Shown here: piece after piece, positions 57,545 to 64,000 of the stretch
Layout: each line of letters begins with the position of its first letter
Position numbering within the stretch: the stretch's first letter is position 1
DNA from: Typhlomys cinereus
Lineage: Eukaryota > Chordata > Mammalia > Rodentia > Platacanthomyidae
Length of the DNA: 64,000 bases
NCBI GenBank assembly: GCA_023101885.1
Contig: JALPQD010000027.1
Span: 6,177,021-6,241,020 of the forward strand
Direction of reading: 5' to 3'
Made by a program: the position numbers and the translations under genes
The notes under the pieces: generated by a model
The model's input: the letters and a program-made list of their open reading frames with translations, nothing else
Told to the model about the DNA's origin: nothing
Database searches by the model: none

Positions 57545-57835
57545 TGTGTCTCTTTCCTTTGTAATCTCCGTTTATTAACTGCTTGGTGACCAGCTTGGGG
57601 GAATGATTTCCCAGAGAGATAAACACCCCATCTGTTTAGGCTGGTTATAAAAGTCTGTGGAAAGCAGAGCTTCAGACTTTATTCTGGAAATGATGACCTT
57701 GGTGTTAAATACAACTTGAGGTTAATGCGTTCTCAATCATTGTCAACACTAGGGTGTCAGATAGGGGTGAACTAAGCTAATTAGATATTTACAGTGCTCG
57801 GGACAGGATTTCTGCAGTTTATATAAATCTGCTTT
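57545..57835. promoter_or_regulatory. Unique block with forkhead, GATA and homeodomain-like sites
   Basis: No repeat is recognised. It includes gagataaacacc (57615-57626) and gctaattagatatttac (57776-57792), plus TAAT-type words. Function is inference only. Confidence 0.25.
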
Positions 57836-58421
57836 GCAGATTTCTTCTGGTTGTTCACTTTCCCTGGATCAGAGGGCATCCCCAACCCAGTCCAGTCGGT
57901 GGGGCTCTTGTTCACTGGTCAAATTCACCACTGTCACTGATGAGGCTGCTGGATGTGGAAACTGCCTGTGTCCTGCTCCAAAGCAGCTCAGCCCCCTTTT
58001 ACCGAAGAAGCTATAGGTTTTCCCAGGGCATGTGCCTACTTTTAGGACTGTGGGTAGGAAGGAAGCAACTCCAGACAGGTAGAGAGATTCACACAAGTTC
58101 CTGAATGCATCTTGAGCAATCATTCTCAATTTGGTAGGCACCTTTGATCAATTTTCAAAGTCCTAAAATGGTTGCATCTGAGAATTTTTGTCCAGTTTAA
58201 TATTTTATTTTTATTATTTATTTATGCAGGGGATCTGCTGTCTTGCTTCTCCACCATCCTGAAACTCCAGCTTCCGAAGACCACTGATTTTATAGGAAGA
58301 ACTACAAATAAAATGAAACATGAAAGAATAATTTAAACTTATTCACCAGTTTGGGAAACCATCCTTTTAACCTTTCTTCTTTCAGGTTCTCTAGTTCTTA
58401 TCATATAAAAGCTGTTTGTTC

Positions 58422-58489
58422 CTTTATTTTTCTTCTTATTGTGTCAATCAAATTGTTTCTTTATTTTTCTTCTTATTGTGTGAATCAAA
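58422..58489. repeat. 37-bp tandem duplication
   Basis: The phrase ctttatttttcttcttattg starts at 58422 and 58459. The copies differ at one base (gtcaatc versus gtgaatc). Confidence 0.95.
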
Positions 58490-60067
58490 TACTGAGTCTA
58501 CTTTAGTCAAGTAAGCCAAGTAGAAGAAGGCAGAGCAGTAGAGAGAGATCGATTACAGTATCCATAGGGGTCGCCTGTTGTGTGATTCTGCCTTTTGCTC
58601 TCTGGCAAGGATAAATGAACGCCATTTGCTTTTCAGGTATCGAAAATTAATTTTTGAAGGTGAAAGGAGAAACGGGAGGGGCAACGAGATTTAAAAAAAA
58701 TGGAGTTTTTAACTTTCTGTCAGTGAAAACCAGGAAACGCAAAAGATGGAAACGCAAAAGAACTGACTGGCAAGCCAGGCAGCCACTCCTTCAATAACAA
58801 ACCAGGAAATTTGATATTTGCTATTTACTTAGTGCCCACACATTCCAGGCTCAGCTATTTACATGTGTCCACGGTGGCTTTCTAAATCCTGTGTCCCTTT
58901 CAAAATAACAGGTGGCCATCCTCCTTCTACCCACATCCCTGAAACAGCCACGTAGAAAAAGAGAACATTAAATAGACCGGTCCCCACCCAGTCTCTTGTG
59001 CCCAACAGCATAGTGCTCCTCTCTCAGGACTCCAAATGCAAGCCAGAAATGCCGCGATGTATGTGAACAGGCCAAATATCAGCACCCTCTGCCCTTCAAT
59101 CTCACTTGCACTCCTGCCTCCTAAGTCTGAGTCTCACTGCAAATGAGACTGCCAAGATATGAAGGCGATGGAGCGAACACTTTGAAGCCAGCCCTGTACT
59201 CTTGAAGCACAATGGTGATTAAGACAGGGACGCATTTGTTGACTGAAAGTGGAGACTTAAGTGAAAAGCACACTTGAGTTTTGGCCTTGTCCAGGCTTCC
59301 TGGAACCACTCCCTCGGGGCATCTGGGACTGCACCACAGAACCGGTTGCTTCCAACCGAAACTCTCCACTGACTGTCCTTTCCTGCGTGGTGCAAGTTGG
59401 CAACACCAGCTGGTAAATAACTGTAGCTCTCACAGTTCTGAGTAATAAATCAAGACAGAATGGATCCTCCTTGTAAAGTGGGAGTAAAAACTATCTCCTA
59501 ACATCACAACAGACGTGGACAAGGGAGAATAAAGGAGCGAGTTAAAGGCAAGAAACTTGTTAATGCCATGAAATTTTCTTTCCAATTATAACTGATTCTG
59601 TAGTTCTGCTGTTTGGAAGTTACAGCAACAGAACTATGAAAATATCTCATTTCTCCTGGCTGACTTGCAAAAGTCAGGTACCCATTTGGGCTCGAAAGCA
59701 CTCCCAACTCTACTGCTGACTGTATCAGAACCTTCTAGCACCGTTGAGCTGTGGAAGGGTTGAGTCAACTCACAGGAAGTGTAACTGGAGTTGTTAGATT
59801 TTTCTGGCTGCTTCTGCTGTTTATTTCCAGCCTCTTTCAACCAATAAAGAATCCTCTGTGTTGTTCGACACGGGGAACAGCCACACTTAACATTACCTGG
59901 ATCTGTCTTACGAAGCCATAACTCTCAGTATAAAGAGAACAAATCCCCCCATGCAGATCCTGACAGGTAATGGGGTACAGGTGAGATAAGAACCCCATTA
60001 ATTGACTAATATGATGGTTCGTTTCCCGGGCAGAAGATTTAGAACTAATGCAAGAACCAGGAGATCT

Positions 60068-60311
60068 GGGCTAGAGAGATGGCTTAGATAGCCTCTGTCT
60101 CACAAGCAGAAGGACTGGAGTTCGGATTCCACATCTCACATGAAAACTCCAGGAGAAGCAGCATCAGACTATACTTCTGGCTTTGGAAGGTTGAATCTTG
60201 GAAATCCAAAACAAGGAAGAAAGGAGGCTGATTCCCGAAGTCACCATTGGGCCTCCACAAGCACATGCAGTACCCTCTAACACACACACACACACAACAC
60301 ACACACACACA
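60068..60311 (+). repeat. tRNA-derived SINE with (CA)n tail
   Basis: It has ggctagagagatggcttaga, ctcacaagcagaaggactgg, ttctggctttggaaggttga, accattgggcctccacaagc and a CA array at 60279-60311 with one AACA slip. Confidence 0.65.
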
Positions 60312-60379
60312 GAACTGAGCACCAGCCAGCATGTATACATTCAATCACTGTCCTCTGCTCCTGACTATGGACGTGGTGT

Positions 60380-60490
60380 GGCTTTGGGCTCCAGCTGCTG
60401 AGACACACCCTGGAACCATAACAAACCCTTTCTCACCAAATTGCTTGGGATGAGTATTTTATTGCAGCATCGTGTAACATGACCAGCACA
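60380..60490 (+). repeat. URR1/hAT-like 3' fragment
   Basis: It has gaaccataacaaaccctttc, caaattgcttgggatgagta and ttttattgcagcatcgtgta, the decayed end of the family. Confidence 0.42.
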
Positions 60491-60849
60491 CACACTCTCC
60501 ACTGGTAACCCACAGACCTCTGAGCTATGAGCCTCTCACCCTCACACCTTCCCCTGTGGACACACTGATCTCTCTTTGGCCTGTGAACAGCATGAGGAGG
60601 GTCCTGTGTCTGGACTCTCCCTGCTGTTCTGTCTTGAATGATTTTCCAGGTAATGTCTCGTTCAAGCTCTGCTCCCTCAGAGGCCTTCCCAACCTTCTAA
60701 GATGCATCTTGCCCCAGTCCGTTGATAACAAATTAGCACACACAAGTGAATTAGCAGATGCATTTCTCAAGGGCTAGAAGCCAGGCTAGTGATACATCTG
60801 GTGTCTGGGAGTGTCCTCCCTTCCTGCTTTGCTTATGATCATCTTATCT

Positions 60850-61071
60850 GTACAGTACTGCATGGCCAAGAATGCCTCATGTAGCCCAATCTGGCCTCAG
60901 ATTCACTAGGTAGCCAAGCATGATCTTGAACTTCTGATGCTCCTGTATCCACCTCTAGAGTACTGGGGTGACAGGCGTGCATCAGCAGGCCATTCATGCA
61001 GTGGTGGAGATGAACTAATGGCTTCTGCATGCTAAGCAAGCACTCTACCCTCTGAGCTGTATTTCAGTCCT
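60850..61071 (-). repeat. B4-like SINE
   Basis: It has tcatgtagcccaatctggcc, gatcttgaacttctgatgct, gagtactggggtgacaggcg and gcatgctaagcaagcactct. Confidence 0.64.
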
Positions 61072-61075
61072 TTAA

Positions 61076-61240
61076 GGATGGCTGGCAGGATGGCTCAGCA
61101 GGTAAAGAAGCCTGTGTACAAACTGGGTGACCTGAGTTCAATCCCTGATGCCCCCATAATGCAAAGTGAGAACTGACTTTCAAACGTTGCCCTCTGATCT
61201 CCACATGAATACTATGTTGTATGTGTCTGATCTCTATCTC
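61076..61240 (+). repeat. B2-like SINE
   Basis: It has ggctggcaggatggctcagc, gacctgagttcaatccctga, agtgagaactgactttcaaa and ctctgatctccacatgaa. It is followed at once by another SINE. Confidence 0.58.
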
Positions 61241-61261
61241 TATATTATATTTTTTAAAAGA

Positions 61262-61499
61262 ATGGAGAGATGGCTGGGGGGGAGAGAGCTCCGGGGTCAA
61301 AGCCTTTGCCTCCCAAACAAAAGGACTCAAGTTCAGATTCCCCAAATGCCATCTAGAAATGGATGGATATGGTAGGTTTGTAGTCTAGCCCTGGAAATCA
61401 GAACCTTGGAAACTTAGTAGCAAAGCAATAAAGAGGTACAGCAATCTAGGATGATTCCCACTGTCCTTGGGCTCCCACAGGCACAGTGAGTGCCCTCTT

Positions 61500-61538
<39 letters not shown>
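61262..61538 (+). repeat. tRNA-derived SINE with (CA)n tail
   Basis: It has atggagagatggctgggggg, ctcaagttcagattcccc, gtctagccctggaaatcaga, gggctcccacaggcacag and a perfect CA array at 61502-61538. Confidence 0.66.
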
Positions 61539-61540
<2 letters not shown>

Positions 61541-62775
61541 TGGAGAGAAGAACAGCTCTTATGTTTTTCTTTAAAGGCACTAATTCCATTTACAGGGCCC
61601 CAACCTAATCACCTCTGACCATCATCACCTCGGCTGTTAGGATCTTAATGTATGAACGCAGAGGGCAATACACATTAGCCCATTGTATACTCTCAACCCT
61701 TTCACACACAATGTTCTTTGAAACCTGCTTTTTTTTCAAATCACACTTGGTACAACTTGGTCATCTACTGACCAACTACCTGGCAGAGGTTTAGGAAGCA
61801 CTTCAGAGTCATGCCAACCCATGTTATAAGGTCACCAACCCATATGCCACACACCACATCTACTCAAATGGCTGACCCAGGCTCCGTTGAGAGAAGCATC
61901 TTCGACTGGCCACAGCTATAAAGTGCAGAAACAGCATCAGGTACAGCAGGTCCTCTTTTGCAGTGACAACCAGCTTGCCTATCGTCTGGGGAGAGGACAC
62001 AATTTCCATGAAACACCAGCCACAGAGACTGCATGTCCAACAGAGACCTGAAAGACCAGACTGAGAGGTCCGTGAAGAACAATTTTTTAAGCCAAAGACC
62101 AATGTGCTGATTTCATCTTCTTGATGCTGAACAAATACAGGACCAAACAACTTAGGGGAACCTGGAGTTGATTCCAGCTTACGATTCTTAATTATGTTCA
62201 TCGGCCTGGCAAGAGTCCATACGAACATCAGGAGCCAAGGAGGAACTGTCCACACCATATCTACAGAAGGAACTGAGACAGAGGGACACACTTTCTTGCC
62301 AAATACTGAACCAGCTCTCTCTCCATTTTATTCCAGGCGATGGTCCTACCATCCATTGTGGACTGGGGTCTCCCATATCCATTTGATAATCTCCCACAGA
62401 CTTGCCTTAATGAGTAATTCTTCAAGGATGTGCCAAAAGCTCACCCTTCAATTGTCAAACTGACATCAGTAACCAAATGCCACCATCGATCAATGAAATG
62501 AACAGGGACTGCAAGCACTGTCTCATGTTCGTGCATGGACAGGACACAGGAAGGAAGTGTGTGGGGGAGGAAAGGATCGAGCAAGCCACACACCCGTAGC
62601 TCACTGTACAGTAAGTGCTACTTGCCTCTGTCACTTGAATTCCCCCCAAAATCCCCCGAAGTTTTCTTACTCCCTCTTATAAAGCCTTCTCATCTGACAA
62701 TTAAGCAAGACAGGGTCAAGACAGAGCCAGGAGGATGGGTCCATCTCATTCCATCCTGGTGGGAACTCTTTGAAA

Positions 62776-63025
62776 GGAAATGGGGAGATGGTTCAGTGGG
62801 TAAAGTGTATGCTGTGCAAGCACCATGACCTGAGTTCCATCTCCAGCACCTGTGTAAAAGCTGGGTGTGGGGGACACACTTGAGGTCCCAGCAACAGGGA
62901 GGCAGACAATGGGCTCCCTGATAGGCTCAGGGAGAGACCCTGTCTCAAAACCTGAGGTGAGGAGTCATAGAGGGAAACAGCCCATGTCAACCTCTGGCCT
63001 CCACACACAGACGTGCATAAGAAAG
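62776..63025 (+). repeat. B3-like SINE
   Basis: It has atggggagatggttcagtgg, catgacctgagttccatctc, aaaagctgggtgtgggggac, gggagagaccctgtctcaaa and caacctctggcctccac. Confidence 0.68.
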
Positions 63026-63436
63026 GAAGGCAGGTAGGTGGCGGGGTGGGGGGAGGGTGAGAACATGGGTACAATCATGATGAATCCCCAAGATGATTTT
63101 TAAGAAGAGTGGTTTGCTGGAGGGCTTGGGGGACTCAGCAAATGTACTCAGACACACACTTACGGAACTCTGCTTGCAGGTGAGATTTACTTTGGTTGGC
63201 AAAGAACCAGAAAGTGAGAAGCCAAATGACAAATATTTGGGACTCTGCAGCCACAGGGTCTCTGGGCTACCTTGCCCAACTTCTTTGTTGTGGTGTATGT
63301 AGAACCAGAAATCCCATGTCAACCTTGGAACATAGCTGTGTTTCTATATAACTTTATCTATACGAATAATAACAGGCAATGGGCTGACCACTGGTATAAT
63401 TCCTGTACAGAACTTAGAAGGTGAAGAAATAGGTTT

Positions 63437-63830
63437 CAGGATGAGGAGATGGCTCAGGGGAGAAGGAGCCAACCTCACAAATTGGAGGACTGAAGTTTGC
63501 ATTCCCCCAGAGCCCACAGAAAGGTTAAACAGGTATGGTTGCTGTTTATAATTCCAGCACTATGGACAGGAAATCCCTGGGACAAGGTGACTGATGAGTT
63601 CTGGGTTCAGCTGAGAAACCTTGCCTTAATGATCAAAGTGAAGGCCAATCGGAGAAGATAACAGATGTTAACTTCACGCCTTCGAATACTTGTAAGCGTG
63701 CGCGTACACACACATACACACACGTGAACATTAACAACATAAACATGCATGTATGAGGAATTGCACACACAAACATGTACCACACATGTGCGAACACAAA
63801 CACACACACATATACACACACATCTGATGT
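63437..63830 (+). repeat. B3-like SINE with CA-rich tail
   Basis: It has gatgaggagatggctcaggg, gtttataattccagcacta, ctgggttcagctgagaaacc, gagaagataacagatgtta, then a degenerate CACA/AACA tail from about 63700. Confidence 0.62.
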
Positions 63831-64000
63831 GTCTTGTTCAATTGGCAAGACAGAATATGTCAGCTGCCTCCTCTTAAGGGACTCCAGTAGGGTTGGGTCA
63901 AGGAGACAGAACCACACAACCAGTAAAGCAGAAAAGCAAAGGAGGCTGCTTCTTTCACACGCCAGCAATAGGATTTAAGCTCCAACAAAATTACACTAAT

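Larger units (their letters stand above)
47433..64000 (-). other. Mgat5: Mgat5 intron upstream of exon a (3' part, at least 16.6 kb)
   Basis: This partial intron ends at the tttgcag acceptor. I looked on the minus strand for the preceding exon (stem region, ending near VALEKINVA) and did not find it. The region holds L1 fragments, SINEs, URR-like copies and a DNA-transposon fossil. Unclassified stretches are 47433-47684, 47973-48969, 49941-51244, 52263-52729, 55621-56180, 57836-60067, 60491-60849, 61539-62775, 63026-63436 and 63831-64000. Confidence 0.85.

Noticed and set aside
47433..64000. Search for the preceding Mgat5 exon (stem region)
   Set aside because: No minus-strand segment with the expected wording before the Asp-Ile-Ile-Asn-Gly junction was seen. 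It should lie upstream of the window.

Overview
This window is mammalian nuclear DNA, almost certainly from a rodent. It has 7SL-derived B1/B4-type, ID-type and tRNA-derived B2/B3-type SINEs, polypurine-rich LINE-1 3' ends, and very many (CA)n, (GA)n and (CAGA)n arrays. The SINE wording does not look like textbook house-mouse or rat consensus, so I do not name a species. Nothing prokaryotic is present.

The only gene I can support is an internal part of Mgat5 on the minus strand. Mgat5 encodes alpha-1,6-mannosylglycoprotein 6-beta-N-acetylglucosaminyltransferase A (GnT-V, family GT18), a Golgi type II membrane enzyme that makes beta1,6-branched N-glycans. Eight consecutive coding exons were read by hand from splice site to splice site. 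In transcript order they are 47356-47432, 46007-46096, 34060-34131, 31889-32050, 27350-27519, 22945-23079, 17382-17515 and 4911-5044. They join without a frame break into 974 nt, about residues 136-460 of the 741-residue human protein (numbering recalled, not looked up). They include the residue known as the catalytic base (Glu297), Phe380 and Trp401 of the acceptor site, the KRKRKK basic segment, and sequons N334, N433 and N447. The exons for the N-terminal tail, membrane anchor and stem should lie beyond 64000. The C-terminal half should lie before position 1.

The other 98 percent or so is intron. Seven introns are complete (1.3 to 12.3 kb) and two are partial. They hold dozens of degenerate SINEs in both orientations, whose tails have grown into microsatellites. 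There are also 5'-truncated rodent L1 3' ends, older L1M-type fragments (about 45200-45650, 52730-54235, 56600-57090), a dispersed URR1/hAT-like family, two related LTR-like segments (about 26540-26850 and 46700-46960), one probable DNA-transposon fossil (about 54900-55620) and three short tandem duplications. Four to five unique, repeat-poor blocks (about 7230-7520, 23790-24260, 25265-25375, 41440-41890, 57545-57835) are the best guesses for conserved intronic regulatory DNA.

I found no new biological system here. Repeat family names and boundaries are by eye. Exon boundaries are precise to the base.
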